A stretch of DNA of 64,000 bases from an uncultured Prevotellaceae bacterium (GCA_900314655.1 OMWC01000003.1:1-64000); one strand, 5' to 3'. Counted from the stretch's first letter, positions 44,846 through 54,827 are shown. Translations and numbers: made by a program. The notes: generated from the sequence alone by a model not told the origin.

Positions 44846-46144
44846 ATGAAGAATTTTGTAGAAGAACTGAAATGGCGCGGAATGCTGGCTCAGATGATGC
44901 CCGGCACCGAGGAAGCCTTGCAGAAAGAGATGATGACGGCCTACTTAGGTACCGACCCTACGGCCGATTCGCTTCATATCGGTCACCTCTGTGGTATTAT
45001 GATGCTGCGCCACTTGCAGCGTTGCGGCCACAAGCCCATTATCCTGGTGGGTGGTGCAACGGGTATGATCGGTGATCCTTCCGGTAAGAGTCAGGAACGT
45101 AACCTGCTCAACAACGAGACGCTCTATCACAACCAGGAGTGCATCAAGAAGCAGGTGGCTAAGTTCTTGGATTTCGAATCGAAGGATGCCAATGCTGCCG
45201 AGATGGTGAACAACTATGACTGGATGAAGGATTTCACCTTCCTTGATTTTGCCCGCGAGGTGGGTAAGCACATCACCGTCAACTATATGATGGCTAAGGA
45301 AAGTGTTCAGCAGCGTCTGAACGGAACAGCCCGCGACGGTCTTTCCTTCACGGAATTCACCTATCAGTTGCTTCAGGGTTACGACTTCCTCTATCTCTAT
45401 CAGCATAAGGGCGTGCGCCTGCAGCTGGGCGGTAACGACCAGTGGGGAAACATGACCACCGGTACGGAACTCATCCGCCGCACACTGGGCAATGATGTGG
45501 CTCCTGCCTTCGCACTTACTTGTCCGCTTATTACCAAGTCTGACGGCAAGAAGTTCGGTAAGACCGAGAGCGGAAACATCTGGCTCGATCCCAAGCGCAC
45601 CACGCCTTACAAGTTCTATCAGTTCTGGCTCAACGTCTCTGACGAGGATGCTGAACGCTACATCAAGATATTCACCTCTTTGGACAAGGAGACGATTGAT
45701 GCCCTCGTAGAGGAACACAAACAGGATCCTGGCCGCCGCGTGCTGCAGCATCGTCTGGCTGACGAGGTGACCGTGATGGTTCATTCACAGGAAGCACTCG
45801 AAACCGCCAAGGAAGCCAGCAACATCCTTTTCGGCAAGAGCACGAAGGATGCCCTGCAGAAGCTCGATGAGCAGACCTTCCTCGATGTGTTCGATGGTGT
45901 GCCCCATTTTGATATCTCCAAAGACGTGCTCGGCCAGCCTGCCGTAGAGATTTTCACACAGGCAGCCCCCGTATTCCCCTCCAAGGGTGAGATGCGCAAG
46001 ATGGTGCAGGGTGGCGGTGTTTCTCTCAATAAAGAGAAGCTCGCCCAATTTGACCGTCCCATCACTGCCGACGACCTCATCGACGGTAAGTATCTCCTGG
46101 CTCAAAAAGGTAAGAAGAACTACTTCTTGCTGACAGTGAAATAA
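44846..46144 (+). CDS. tyrS: Tyrosyl-tRNA synthetase
   Basis: 432 residues, class I. HIGH-type motif is in [15 protein letters not shown] and the KMSKS-type loop is [23 protein letters not shown] and [15 protein letters not shown] form the tyrosine pocket. A C-terminal S4-like RNA-binding domain is present ([19 protein letters not shown]). Charges tRNA-Tyr. Confidence 0.97.
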   Translation: MKNFVEELKWRGMLAQMMPGTEEALQKEMMTAYLGTDPTADSLHIGHLCGIMMLRHLQRCGHKPIILVGGATGMIGDPSGKSQERNLLNNETLYHNQECIKKQVAKFLDFESKDANAAEMVNNYDWMKDFTFLDFAREVGKHITVNYMMAKESVQQRLNGTARDGLSFTEFTYQLLQGYDFLYLYQHKGVRLQLGGNDQWGNMTTGTELIRRTLGNDVAPAFALTCPLITKSDGKKFGKTESGNIWLDPKRTTPYKFYQFWLNVSDEDAERYIKIFTSLDKETIDALVEEHKQDPGRRVLQHRLADEVTVMVHSQEALETAKEASNILFGKSTKDALQKLDEQTFLDVFDGVPHFDISKDVLGQPAVEIFTQAAPVFPSKGEMRKMVQGGGVSLNKEKLAQFDRPITADDLIDGKYLLAQKGKKNYFLLTVK

Positions 46145-46160
46145 GATAAGTTATTAAAAA

Positions 46161-46192
46161 TTTGGCTAAATGCTAAATTCTTATTAACTTTG
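46161..46192 (+). promoter_or_regulatory. Promoter of tRNA-Gln
   Basis: TTTG (46161-46164) and TAACTTTG (46185-46192) with a 20-base spacer; the mature tRNA starts 20 bases after the -7 box. Confidence 0.75.
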
Positions 46193-46211
46193 CAGCCGCA
46201 AAACGCATGAT

Positions 46212-46285
46212 TGGGTGATGGTGTAATGGTAACACTACAGGTTTTGGTTCTGTCATTCCCGGTTCGAATCCGAGTCACCCAACCA
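46212..46285 (+). tRNA. tRNA-Gln (anticodon TTG)
   Basis: A 74-nt cloverleaf with encoded CCA. The acceptor stem is TGGGTGA/TCACCCA with discriminator A; the D-arm contains TAATGGTAAC, the anticodon loop is TTTTGGT (anticodon TTG) in an ACAG/CTGT stem, and the T-arm contains GGTTCGAATCC. Confidence 0.96.
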
Positions 46286-46290
46286 TTGAA

Positions 46291-46328
46291 AATCCGCCTA
46301 TAACTCAAGTTATTGGCGGATTTTTTTC
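46291..46328. terminator. Terminator after tRNA-Gln
   Basis: AATCCGCC/GGCGGATT with inner TAACT/AGTTA pairing, followed by a run of T. It also serves the convergent gene that ends at 46333. Confidence 0.9.
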
Positions 46329-46332
46329 TTTC

Positions 46333-47166
46333 TCAATCCTCAATTTGCCGATAATAGACCGCCCCCTGCTCGTTCTTCAGCGAACGGGTGTCGGCATCAT
46401 ATTCATAGCAGTCTTCCTCTGAATCCACACCTTTTGCTTTCAGGCAGATGGTATTCCCCTTGATGGTGTAGGTGTACTCAGTGATGTTGAGACTGCCTAT
46501 CATGTTCCAGGTGGCCGTGCCGTCTTCCATCAGGCAGAAGCGGCTTTCGCTGTTCATCTTTTCGTCCAGACTGTCGTATATGCCTGCCATGTTGCTGAAA
46601 GTCAGTTCCGTCACATCTTCCTGTTCCTCATTGAGATAGTCGTGCATGGACTCCAGGTAATTGGTCAGAACTTCCTTATTGTCAGGATCATTGTAGTACT
46701 TCATGATGTTGTGTACCCGCCAGTCACCATCCTCTCGGCAGAAACAGAACTTCATGTGAACGGTCTGGACGGAACTGTGGAGGATAAAGTCAACCAAAGC
46801 CGTGCCCTTCTCAACGTCCAGCTGTTCAAACTTGATGTCGCGCGCCTCTAAGTCATTTGGATTACTATCCTGCATGTCGGTCCAATAATCTTCGTTGAAG
46901 AAGCCGATATCCTCTATTTTTGAGTCTTTCTCTTTAACCGCACCCACCGTCTGCCGCCATTCATGACAGGCAAACCGCTGGTCAATGTCATCTGCATTCT
47001 GGGCTGCCGCTGCATACAGTTCCTTGATAAGGCCGGTAATCTTTTCCTTGGCCTCTACGGCCGCAGATTCTTTAGCTTCGGTTTTCTCACTTACAGCCTG
47101 TGCTTTCTTGCTCCCACATGCCAAAAGCGTCAGCATGGTCATGACTATAAAAATACTTTTTCTCAT
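46333..47166 (-). CDS. Lipoprotein with DUF3828-like N-terminal domain
   Basis: 277 residues. Signal MRKSIFIVMTMLTLLAC with lipidated Cys17, then an Ala/Glu/Lys-rich linker (SEKTEAKESAAVEAKEKITG). The segment LIKELYAAAAQ...WTDMQDSNPNDLEARDIKF...VHMKFCFCREDGDWRVHNI resembles DUF3828 or NTF2-like folds; a second lipocalin-like beta domain follows (GTATWNMIGSLNITEYTYTI). Function unknown. It is divergent from kduI. Confidence 0.7.
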   Translation of the reverse strand: MRKSIFIVMTMLTLLACGSKKAQAVSEKTEAKESAAVEAKEKITGLIKELYAAAAQNADDIDQRFACHEWRQTVGAVKEKDSKIEDIGFFNEDYWTDMQDSNPNDLEARDIKFEQLDVEKGTALVDFILHSSVQTVHMKFCFCREDGDWRVHNIMKYYNDPDNKEVLTNYLESMHDYLNEEQEDVTELTFSNMAGIYDSLDEKMNSESRFCLMEDGTATWNMIGSLNITEYTYTIKGNTICLKAKGVDSEEDCYEYDADTRSLKNEQGAVYYRQIED

Positions 47167-47237
47167 AGTGATATGGTGTTTGTTTGATGTTGCAAAGATA
47201 TAAAAAAAGTATTGTCAGAAAAATATTTGGGTTTTAT

Positions 47238-47268
47238 TTTGTTCTGCTCCCGATTTTTCGTATCTTTG
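47238..47268 (+). promoter_or_regulatory. Promoter of kduI-kduD
   Basis: TTTG (47238-47241) and TATCTTTG (47261-47268) with a 19-base spacer, 26 bases before the kduI ATG. Confidence 0.75.
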
Positions 47269-47294
47269 CAGACAAACAAATCAAAACCGTTGAT

Positions 47295-48137
47295 ATGAAA
47301 ACAAATTACGAACTCCGATATGCTGCTCATCCGGAAGATGCCAAGCATTATGACACTGCCCGCTTGCGCCGTGATTTCCTGATAGAACGTGTGTTTGCCG
47401 AAGATGAGGTGAACATGGTCTATTCCATGTATGATCGAATGGTAGTAGGTGGCGCTATGCCTGTCAAAGAAGCCTTGAAGCTGGAGGCTATCGACCCGCT
47501 GAAGGCTCCTTTCTTCACTACGCGCCGCGAAGTAGGCATCTATAATGTCGGTGGAGCAGGGGAGGTCGTCGTTGGCGATGAGACTTTCCATCTGGACTTT
47601 AAGGAGGCACTCTATATCGGAAGCGGTGACCGTGATGTCATTTTCAAGAGCGACGATGCGGAGAAGCCTGCCAAGTTCTACTTCAATTCCACGACGGCTC
47701 ATCATTCATATCCCTGCAAGAAGGTGACTAAAGAGAATGCGGTGGTGGCCCACATGGGTTCGCTGGAAATGTCAAACGAGCGCGACATCAACAAGATGCT
47801 GGTGAATCAGGTGTTGCCTACCTGCCAGTTGCAGATGGGTATGACGGAACTGGCTCCCGGAAGCGTGTGGAACACGATGCCGGCGCATGTCCACTCGCGT
47901 CGTATGGAGGCTTACTTCTATTTCGAGCTGCCGGAAGATCAGGCTATCTGCCATTTTATGGGTGAAGTGGAAGAAACGCGCCATATCTGGATGCGTGGCG
48001 ATCAGGCCGTGCTTTCGCCCGAATGGAGTATCCACTCTGCTGCTGCCACCCACAACTATACTTTTATCTGGGGTATGGGCGGAGAGAATCTCGACTACGG
48101 CGATCAGGACTTCTCGAAGATTACGGATTTACGATAA
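47295..48137 (+). CDS. kduI: 5-keto-4-deoxyuronate isomerase
   Basis: The ATG at 47295 gives 280 residues (MKTNYELRYAAHPEDAKHYD), matching the family length; the upstream frame would extend through the promoter. Cupin metal ligands are in the MPAHVHSRRMEAYFYFE segment, with a further Glu and His downstream (PEWSIHSAAATHNYTF). It converts 5-keto-4-deoxyuronate from lyase-cleaved pectin or glycosaminoglycan to 3-deoxy-D-glycero-2,5-hexodiulosonate. kduD follows after 54 bases. Confidence 0.95.
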   Translation: MKTNYELRYAAHPEDAKHYDTARLRRDFLIERVFAEDEVNMVYSMYDRMVVGGAMPVKEALKLEAIDPLKAPFFTTRREVGIYNVGGAGEVVVGDETFHLDFKEALYIGSGDRDVIFKSDDAEKPAKFYFNSTTAHHSYPCKKVTKENAVVAHMGSLEMSNERDINKMLVNQVLPTCQLQMGMTELAPGSVWNTMPAHVHSRRMEAYFYFELPEDQAICHFMGEVEETRHIWMRGDQAVLSPEWSIHSAAATHNYTFIWGMGGENLDYGDQDFSKITDLR

Positions 48138-48191
48138 AAAGAATTCAAACTCATAAACTTTAAAATCTTATAAACTTAAAAACTTAACATT

Positions 48192-48995
48192 ATGGCAAAT
48201 CCATTTTCATTGGAAGGAAAGAATGCCTGGATCACAGGTGCTTCCTACGGTATTGGCTTCAACATTGCTAAGGCTTTTGTTGCAGCAGGTATTAAGACGA
48301 TTGTTTTCAACGACATCAATGAGGCTGCCTTGGAGCGTGGCTTGAACAACTACAAGGAGGCTGGCATCGAGAATGTAAAGGGCTACGTATGCGACGTGAC
48401 CGATGAGAATGCCGTGAAGGCTCTCGTGGAGAAGATTCACGAGGAGGTAGGTCAGATTGACATCCTCGTTAACAATGCCGGTATCATCAAGCGTATCCCC
48501 ATGCACGAGATGAAGCGCGCCGAGTTCCAGCAGGTGATCGACATCGACCTCGTTGGTCCGTTTATCTGCTCTTCAGCCGTTATCCCTGAGATGATGGAGC
48601 GCAAGGAAGGTAAGATTATCAACATCTGCTCAATGATGAGTGAGCTGGGCCGCGAGACGGTAAGTGCTTACGCTGCTGCCAAGGGTGGTCTGAAGATGCT
48701 GACCCGCAACATCTGCTCAGAGTATGGTGGCTACAACATCCAGTGTAACGGTATTGGCCCGGGCTATATCGCAACTCCTCAGACTGCTCCTCTTCGTGAG
48801 CGTCAGCCGGATGGAAGCCGTCATCCGTTCGATAGCTTCATCTGCGCCAAGACTCCTGCCGGACGTTGGCTCGATCCTTCTGAGTTGGGTGGCCCCGCCG
48901 TGTTCCTGGCTTCTCATGCTTCTGATGCCGTCAACGGCCATGTGCTCTATGTGGACGGTGGTATTCTGGCTTATATCGGCAAGCAGCCCCAATAA
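48192..48995 (+). CDS. kduD: 2-deoxy-D-gluconate 3-dehydrogenase / gluconate 5-dehydrogenase (SDR)
   Basis: 267 residues of the classical SDR fold: cofactor motif TGASYGIG, NNAG (NAGII), catalytic Ser in ICSMMSE, YAAAK, and a C-terminal GGPAVFLASHASDAVNGHVL then YVDGG. Next to kduI it is most likely the NAD(H)-dependent reductase that makes 2-keto-3-deoxygluconate; this close subfamily is often annotated gluconate 5-dehydrogenase. Confidence 0.92.
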   Translation: MANPFSLEGKNAWITGASYGIGFNIAKAFVAAGIKTIVFNDINEAALERGLNNYKEAGIENVKGYVCDVTDENAVKALVEKIHEEVGQIDILVNNAGIIKRIPMHEMKRAEFQQVIDIDLVGPFICSSAVIPEMMERKEGKIINICSMMSELGRETVSAYAAAKGGLKMLTRNICSEYGGYNIQCNGIGPGYIATPQTAPLRERQPDGSRHPFDSFICAKTPAGRWLDPSELGGPAVFLASHASDAVNGHVLYVDGGILAYIGKQPQ

Positions 48996-49031
48996 GCTGG
49001 AGAGCGGAACTAATCCGCGTGTAATAAACAT

Positions 49032-49063
49032 AAAAGACCCGCAAGATTGCTTGCGGGTCTTTT
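49032..49063. terminator. Bidirectional terminator between kduD and hup
   Basis: Perfect 14-bp arms AAAAGACCCGCAAG and CTTGCGGGTCTTTT with a four-base loop, between convergent genes. Confidence 0.92.
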
Positions 49064-49085
49064 GTGATTTTCTTTTACAAATTGT

Positions 49086-49355
49086 TTAGAGAGCATCTGC
49101 CAGCTCAGCACCAGCCTTGAACTTGGCAACCTTCTTGGCAGCAATCTTAATCTTCTGCTTGGTAGCGGGGTTGATACCTTCGCGAGCGGGGCGCTCGTTA
49201 ACGCTGAAAGTACCGAAACCGATGAGTTGAACTTTGTCACCTGCTACGAGAGCCTCCTTGATGGCTGCGGTTGTAGCTTCCAATGCTTTCTTTGCGTCAG
49301 CCTTTGTCAGACCAGCGCCTGCTGCGATCTTGTCGATCAATTCAGTTTTGTTCAT
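49086..49355 (-). CDS. HU family DNA-binding protein
   Basis: 89 residues of canonical HU: MNKTELIDKIAAGAGLTKAD, VQLIGFGTFSVNERPAREG with the DNA-intercalating arm region (INPATKQKIKI), and the C-terminal AKKVAKFKAGAELADAL. A nucleoid protein that bends DNA. It is the canonical type, unlike the divergent HU-like gene at 33786. Confidence 0.96.
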   Translation of the reverse strand: MNKTELIDKIAAGAGLTKADAKKALEATTAAIKEALVAGDKVQLIGFGTFSVNERPAREGINPATKQKIKIAAKKVAKFKAGAELADAL

Positions 49356-49415
49356 AATTTGTGATTTTTGTTAAATATATTAATGTAAAAAAATTATTCT
49401 ATTAGAAATTCTTCG

Positions 49416-49446
49416 CAAATATAGTTTAATCATTTCATAAAACAAA
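49416..49446 (-). promoter_or_regulatory. Promoter of the HU gene
   Basis: On the minus strand TTTG (49446-49443) and TATATTTG (49423-49416) are 19 bases apart, leaving a 60-base AT-rich leader. Confidence 0.7.
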
Positions 49447-49528
49447 CAAAAAAACAAAAAAAATAGAGAAATTAACGAAAAATAGTACGTAAAGCCCCGA
49501 TTTTGTGCTAAATAACGGATATTTTTCG

Positions 49529-49536
49529 TAATTTTG
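49529..49536 (+). promoter_or_regulatory. -7 element upstream of the rhomboid gene
   Basis: TAATTTTG; the nearest TTTG (49502-49505) is 23 bases upstream, longer than consensus. A GAAACTTGAAATTT simple repeat (49570-49595) lies between it and the ATG. Confidence 0.5.
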
Positions 49537-49606
49537 CGGCCAAATTAGCGTGAATGGCTACATGAAGCCTGAAACTTGAAATTTGAAACTTGAAACAAAA
49601 AAGCTT

Positions 49607-50524
49607 ATGCGTAATATACCCGTTATTACCAAGAACTTACTGATAATTAACGTACTGATGTTCCTCGCCACCTATGTTTTCCAACGCACGGGTGTCGATC
49701 TGAACGAGCTGCTGGGTCTCCATTTCGTGATGGCCAGCAATTTCCGTATTTATCAGTTTGTGACCTATATGTTCATGCACGGTGGGTTTGCACATCTATT
49801 CTTCAATATGTTTGCCCTGTGGATGTTTGGCTGTGTGGTAGAGAACGTATGGGGGCCTAAGAAATTCCTTTTTTATTACATTTTATGCGGAATCGGTGCC
49901 GGACTGACACAGGAACTGGCGCAGTTTGTAAACTATTATCTCATTGAAGGTCTGGGGGCTTACGATTATGTAAACCTCAATGGTGTGAGCATCAGTGTGG
50001 ATGCTTTCCTCAATCAGTTGACCACAGTGGGAGCTTCTGGGGCCATCTATGGTATATTGCTGGCTTTCGGTATGCTGTTTCCTGAGGAGCGCATGTTTAT
50101 CTTCCCGCTGCCTATACCTATCAAGGCCAAATGGTTTATCTGCGGTTATGTGGTCATCGAACTTCTTTCAGCCCTTGGCACTTCTGGCGACGGTGTGGCC
50201 CATTTTGCCCATCTCGGCGGTATGCTCTTCGGTTTCTTGATGATTATCTACTGGCGCAACCATGCCGGAGGAAACAACGGCTATGGAAGGATGAGGGGCG
50301 AGCAGTTCTTCGACAAGCTGAAGAACAACTGGGAGCGCCGTTCTCACAAGAAGGCCGACTTCAATGACCGTCACACCTCGGAGCGCGAACGCGACTGGCA
50401 GTATAATCAGGATAAGAAAGCCAATCAAGAAGAGATTGATGCCATTCTCGACAAAATCCGCCGTTCGGGCTATGCCAGTCTGAGCGAGGAGGAGAAGAAG
50501 AAACTCTTTGACGCTGGAAAATGA
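49607..50524 (+). CDS. Rhomboid-family intramembrane serine protease
   Basis: 305 residues from the ATG at 49607 (MRNIPVITKNLLIINVLMFL). Six to seven TM segments; HGGFAHLFFNMFALWMFG supplies the oxyanion Asn, VGASGAIYGILLAFGML the catalytic Ser and VAHFAHLGGMLFGFLMI the catalytic His. An insertion between TM segments (LIEGLGAYDYVNLNGVSISV) and a basic charged C-terminal tail (DAILDKIRRSGYASLSEEEK) are typical of Bacteroidetes rhomboids. It overlaps the next gene by four bases. Confidence 0.93.
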   Translation: MRNIPVITKNLLIINVLMFLATYVFQRTGVDLNELLGLHFVMASNFRIYQFVTYMFMHGGFAHLFFNMFALWMFGCVVENVWGPKKFLFYYILCGIGAGLTQELAQFVNYYLIEGLGAYDYVNLNGVSISVDAFLNQLTTVGASGAIYGILLAFGMLFPEERMFIFPLPIPIKAKWFICGYVVIELLSALGTSGDGVAHFAHLGGMLFGFLMIIYWRNHAGGNNGYGRMRGEQFFDKLKNNWERRSHKKADFNDRHTSERERDWQYNQDKKANQEEIDAILDKIRRSGYASLSEEEKKKLFDAGK

Positions 50525-51609
50525 AAGGTCTCAAGCGATTTACGGCTAATATGATCATGGGTGCCAATGTGGCATCCATCATTCTGATGTTGCTCGTGGG
50601 CTACAGCGACCGGCTGAATCCCCAGGAGCATCCCATGCTCTCCTGCCTGGGACTCACGTTCCCGGCTTTTCTGTTGATCAACGTCTGTTTTCTGGTCTTT
50701 TGGGCTGTCTTCAGCCTGAAGCGGGTGATTGTTCCGCTTTTGGGCTTTCTGTTGTGTTATGGGCCGGTGCGTACCTATTTTCCCTTGAATCTTGGCACTG
50801 CCGAAGAAGCCAACCTGAAAGTGATATCCTACAACGTGGCCGGTTATTCCGCCGATGAGGCGGGTGTCCGCGGAGGCGGTCTCCAAGGGGCTCTCGACTA
50901 TGTGGCCCAGCAGAAGGATGCCGATATTGTCTGTCTGCAGGAAATCACGCTGAAAGCGAAAGACAAGGCGCGTTTCCAGGATGTGTTCCCCTATATCGAG
51001 TCACAGTATTTCCGGACTACCGGCAGTGGTGTGACGTTGCTCAGCAAATATCCCATCACGAGCAGCGAGCCCATTAAGTATGGCGACGATGACTTTGTGA
51101 GCAAAGCCATTATGCTCGATGTCAACGGAAAGCCGTTGATGGTCATCAATGCTCATTTGGAAACCGCTGGTCTGTCATCCTCTGAGCGCCAAGATTTCCA
51201 TAGCATGGTTCGCGGCGACAAGAAAACGGAGGTGGCCCGCGAGGAGTCGAAGCGGCTTCTGGTGAAACTGGGTGCCCACAACGTGGTGCGTGCAAATCAG
51301 GTCAGGGCATTGGCCCGATATATCGGTCAGCATACTGATGTGCCGGTCATTTTTTGCGGTGATTTCAATGATACTCCCATTTCCTATTCCCGCTATGTGA
51401 TAGGTCAGCATCTTACCGACTGTTTCCGTGAGTCGGGCAACGGCCTTGGATGGTCGTTCTGGCGCGATGCCATCCGTGTGCGTATTGATCATATCTTCTG
51501 CTCATCCCAACTGACCCCCGTGAGTTGCAAAGTGGACGATTCCATCAAATCGAGCGACCATTATCCGATGATTTGTGGCTTGAAAATGGATGGAAACGCA
51601 CAAAAATAG
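50521..51609 (+). CDS. Membrane-anchored endonuclease/exonuclease/phosphatase protein
   Basis: 362 residues. Three N-terminal TM segments (FPAFLLINVCFLVFWAVFSL, VIVPLLGFLLCYGPVRTYF and one before) are followed by an EEP domain: KVISYNVAGYS, DIVCLQEI (metal Glu), VINAHLETAG, VIFCGDFNDTP and the final SSDHYPMICGL. Active-site residues are intact. Substrate unknown: phospholipid, nucleic acid or phosphosugar. Coupled to the rhomboid gene by the ATGA overlap. Confidence 0.9.
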   Translation: MKGLKRFTANMIMGANVASIILMLLVGYSDRLNPQEHPMLSCLGLTFPAFLLINVCFLVFWAVFSLKRVIVPLLGFLLCYGPVRTYFPLNLGTAEEANLKVISYNVAGYSADEAGVRGGGLQGALDYVAQQKDADIVCLQEITLKAKDKARFQDVFPYIESQYFRTTGSGVTLLSKYPITSSEPIKYGDDDFVSKAIMLDVNGKPLMVINAHLETAGLSSSERQDFHSMVRGDKKTEVAREESKRLLVKLGAHNVVRANQVRALARYIGQHTDVPVIFCGDFNDTPISYSRYVIGQHLTDCFRESGNGLGWSFWRDAIRVRIDHIFCSSQLTPVSCKVDDSIKSSDHYPMICGLKMDGNAQK

Positions 51610-51711
51610 CATTTTCTCGCACTTAAATTTCTTTAAGTTGCGAAAAATGCGTATCTTTGCACGCTATTTTGCGCGTATTTAGAAATAATTAATTAAATAA
51701 CATAACAAAAA

Positions 51712-54700
51712 ATGCAAAACAAAGGTTTAGTAATTTGCGTGGCTGTCCTCCTGACGCTCGCAAGTATCTTCTACCTGAGCTTCTCAGCAGCTACCAGCTA
51801 CTATGATGCCCAGGCAGCAAAGATCAAAGACCCCATCGCACAGCAGGACTACAAGGACTCTGTGAAGTATTTGGGTGTTTACTCTTACCAGAAATGCCTT
51901 GAGACCCAGATCGGCCTCGGCCTCGACCTCAAAGGCGGTATGAACGTTATCCTCGAAATCTCAGTGCCCGACGTGGTAGAGGTTCTCGCCGACCACAAGA
52001 CTGATGCGGCTTTCGTGAAGTCAATGGCTGAGGCTAAGAAGCAAGAGGAAACCAGTCAGAGCGATTTCATCTCGCTGTTTATCGATGCTTATCACAAGAA
52101 TGCCCCCGGCCATCGCCTGGCAGAGATTTTTGCTACCCAGCAGCTCAAGGGCAAGGTGAGCACACAGAGCACCGACAAGGAAGTGGAGAACGCCCTCCGC
52201 ACGGAAGTGCAGTCGGCTATCGACAACTCCTTCAACGTGGTGCGCAACCGTATCGATAAGTTCGGCGTGGTGCAGCCAAATATCCAGAAGCTGGAAGGCC
52301 AGCAGGGTCGTATCATGGTGGAAATGCCGGGTATCCGCGAGCCGGAGCGCGTGCGCAAACTTCTCCAGGGAAGTGCTAACCTTGAATTCTGGGAGACCTA
52401 CAACAGCAATGAGATTATTCCCGTGCTCTCACAGCTCGACCAGCGTTTTGCCAATGGTGGCGAGGCTGTTGCCGAGGATAGCGCAGCCGTTGATACAGCT
52501 GCCGTAAAGGCCGAGGCCGATGCCGCTGCAAAGGCTGAGGCTGCCAAGCCTAAGTTTGAAGTGAAGAAGGATGCCAAGCCCGAGATTGCCAAGGCTGACA
52601 ATAAAGACGACAAGGCCCTGGCTGCTGCCCAGAAGGCTCATCCGCTGCTCTCTCGTCTGCAGACCACTGGCGGTCAGCTCTCACTCGTTGGTCTGGCCAA
52701 TATCCGCGATACTGCGGCTATCAACGCCATCATCTACAGCGACCTGGCCAAGCAGGTGCTTCCCTCTGACGTGAAACTCCTCTGGAGTGCCAAGCCCACG
52801 GATATGATCCAGGGCAGCAAGAACGTCTTCGAACTCCACGCCCTGAAGGTGACCGAGGCCAGTGGCCGCGCTCCGCTTGAGGGTGACGTGATCACCGATG
52901 CCAAGGACGAGTTCGAGCAGATGTCAGGCCGTCCCAGCGTATCTATGAGCATGAACAGCGACGGTGCCCGTCGTTGGGCTGCCCTCACCAAGGCTAATGT
53001 GGGTAAGGCTATTGCCATCGTGCTTGATGGCGTGGTTTATTCCGCTCCCCGTGTAAACGGCGAAATCTCAGGTGGTAACTCTCAGATCACCGGTAACTTC
53101 ACCATCGAGGATACCAAAGACCTGGCCACTACCTTGAAGTCCGGACGTATGCCCGCACCTGCACGTATCGTACAGGAAGAGGTTGTTGGTCCTACCCTCG
53201 GTGCACAGTCTATCCAGCAGGGTATCTGGTCGTTCATCATCGCCTTCATCCTGTTGATGGTTTATATGATTGCCATGTATGGCTTCATCCCTGGCATGAT
53301 GGCTAACTGCGCCCTCATTGTCAACCTCTTCTTCACGCTCGGTATTCTCACCTCGTTCCAGGCAGCCCTCACGATGAGCGGTCTCGCCGGTATCGTGCTG
53401 ACCCTTGGTACGGCCGTGGATGCCAACGTGCTTATCTATGAGCGTATCAAGGAAGAGATGCGCAACGGCAAGGACATCAAGAATGCCCTCAAGGCTGGTT
53501 ACAGCAATGCCTTCAGCGCCATCTTCGACTCCAACCTGACGAGTATCATCACCGGTGTCATCCTCCTCTATTTCGGTACAGGTCCTGTGAAGGGCTTCGC
53601 CACCACTTGGATCATCGGTATCTTCTGCTCGTTCTTCACCGCCGTGTTCCTCACACGTATCGTCTATGAATGGCGCCACAAGCACGACAAGTGGCTCAAC
53701 CTCACCTTCACCACCAGTCTTTCGAAGAACCTGATGCAGAACATGAAGATTCCTTTCATGTCGTTCTACAAGAAGACCTTTATCACCGTGGCTTGCGCTG
53801 CTGTCGTATTCCTCGTGAGCTTCGCCGTTCGCGGTCTCTCTGAGAGCATCGACTTCACCGGTGGTCGCAACTATGTGGTGACCTTCGAGAAGGGTGTGCA
53901 GCCTGAGGAGATCCGTACCATCATCGCTGAGGCATTCCCCGGTTCCAACACTGGCGCCATTGCCCTCGGTACCGACGGTAAGACCATCCGTATCTCTACC
54001 AACTACAAGATTGAGTCCAACTCGCCTACTACCGACGACGAGTGCGAGACCATCCTCTATAACGCCCTGAAGAAGCACGGCCTCGTCAGTCAGGCCAGCG
54101 TAGAGGCATTTAAGAATCCTGATGTTCGCGAAGGCGGTTCCATCATCTCCTCTCAGAAGGTAGGACCTTCGGTGGCTAAGGACATCACCTACGGAGCTAT
54201 CATCTCCGTCATCATCGCCCTGATTGCCATCTTCCTCTACATCCTGCTCCGCTTCCGCAACGTAGCCTTCTCTGTAGGTTCTGTGGTAGCGCTGGCTGTC
54301 GATACCCTCGTGGTACTCGGTATCTACTCGCTCTGCTGGGGATGGATGCCTTTCTCACTCGAGATCGACCAGACCTTCATCGGTGCTATCCTGACCGTGA
54401 TCGGTTACTCTATCAACGATAAGGTGGTGGTATTCGACCGTATCCGTGAGAATCTCGGACTCTATCCCAAGAAGGACAAGCAGCAGCTCTTCAACGAGTC
54501 AATCAACCAGACCCTGGCTCGTACCATCAACACCTCACTCTCTACGTTGATCGTGCTGCTCTGTATCTTCATCCTCGCAGGTGCCAGCATCCGCTCATTC
54601 GCCTTCGCCATGATCCTGGGTGTTGTATTCGGTACCCTGTCGTCTATCTTCATCGCATCTCCCGTTGCTTACCTCGTGATGGGACGTAAGATCAAGGAAG

Positions 54701-54720
54701 ACGATATCGTCAAGGCTTAA
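51712..54720 (+). CDS. secDF: Fused protein translocase subunit SecDF
   Basis: 1002 residues joining SecD and SecF, the Bacteroidetes form. SecD half: N-terminal TM, GLGLDLKGGMNVILEI (D1), then VLTLGTAVDANVLIYERIKE (D4). SecF half: ESIDFTGGRNYVVTFEKG and TVIGYSINDKVVVFDRIREN (D5). An Ala/Lys/Asp-rich linker of about 55 residues (near 260-315) interrupts the periplasmic P1 region. It uses the proton motive force to pull exported proteins from SecYEG. A -7-like TATCTTTG lies at 51652. Confidence 0.96.
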   Translation: MQNKGLVICVAVLLTLASIFYLSFSAATSYYDAQAAKIKDPIAQQDYKDSVKYLGVYSYQKCLETQIGLGLDLKGGMNVILEISVPDVVEVLADHKTDAAFVKSMAEAKKQEETSQSDFISLFIDAYHKNAPGHRLAEIFATQQLKGKVSTQSTDKEVENALRTEVQSAIDNSFNVVRNRIDKFGVVQPNIQKLEGQQGRIMVEMPGIREPERVRKLLQGSANLEFWETYNSNEIIPVLSQLDQRFANGGEAVAEDSAAVDTAAVKAEADAAAKAEAAKPKFEVKKDAKPEIAKADNKDDKALAAAQKAHPLLSRLQTTGGQLSLVGLANIRDTAAINAIIYSDLAKQVLPSDVKLLWSAKPTDMIQGSKNVFELHALKVTEASGRAPLEGDVITDAKDEFEQMSGRPSVSMSMNSDGARRWAALTKANVGKAIAIVLDGVVYSAPRVNGEISGGNSQITGNFTIEDTKDLATTLKSGRMPAPARIVQEEVVGPTLGAQSIQQGIWSFIIAFILLMVYMIAMYGFIPGMMANCALIVNLFFTLGILTSFQAALTMSGLAGIVLTLGTAVDANVLIYERIKEEMRNGKDIKNALKAGYSNAFSAIFDSNLTSIITGVILLYFGTGPVKGFATTWIIGIFCSFFTAVFLTRIVYEWRHKHDKWLNLTFTTSLSKNLMQNMKIPFMSFYKKTFITVACAAVVFLVSFAVRGLSESIDFTGGRNYVVTFEKGVQPEEIRTIIAEAFPGSNTGAIALGTDGKTIRISTNYKIESNSPTTDDECETILYNALKKHGLVSQASVEAFKNPDVREGGSIISSQKVGPSVAKDITYGAIISVIIALIAIFLYILLRFRNVAFSVGSVVALAVDTLVVLGIYSLCWGWMPFSLEIDQTFIGAILTVIGYSINDKVVVFDRIRENLGLYPKKDKQQLFNESINQTLARTINTSLSTLIVLLCIFILAGASIRSFAFAMILGVVFGTLSSIFIASPVAYLVMGRKIKEDDIVKA

Positions 54721-54750
54721 AAGGTCGCGCGTACCTTAATATATTATAAG

Positions 54751-54791
54751 CGGAGGCTGTGTAAGTCCTTTACACACAGCCTCCGTTTTTT
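54751..54791 (+). terminator. Terminator after secDF
   Basis: CGGAGGCTGTGTA and TACACACAGCCTCCG pair along about 13 bases, followed by TTTTTT. Confidence 0.92.
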
Positions 54792-54827
54792 CAATCAAAA
54801 CAAATCAACTATTAATTATTCCTGGAT

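Noticed and set aside
53068..54078. 336-codon minus-strand frame opposite secDF
   Set aside because: A shadow of a strongly conserved gene; His/Glu/Gly-rich product typical of antisense frames.
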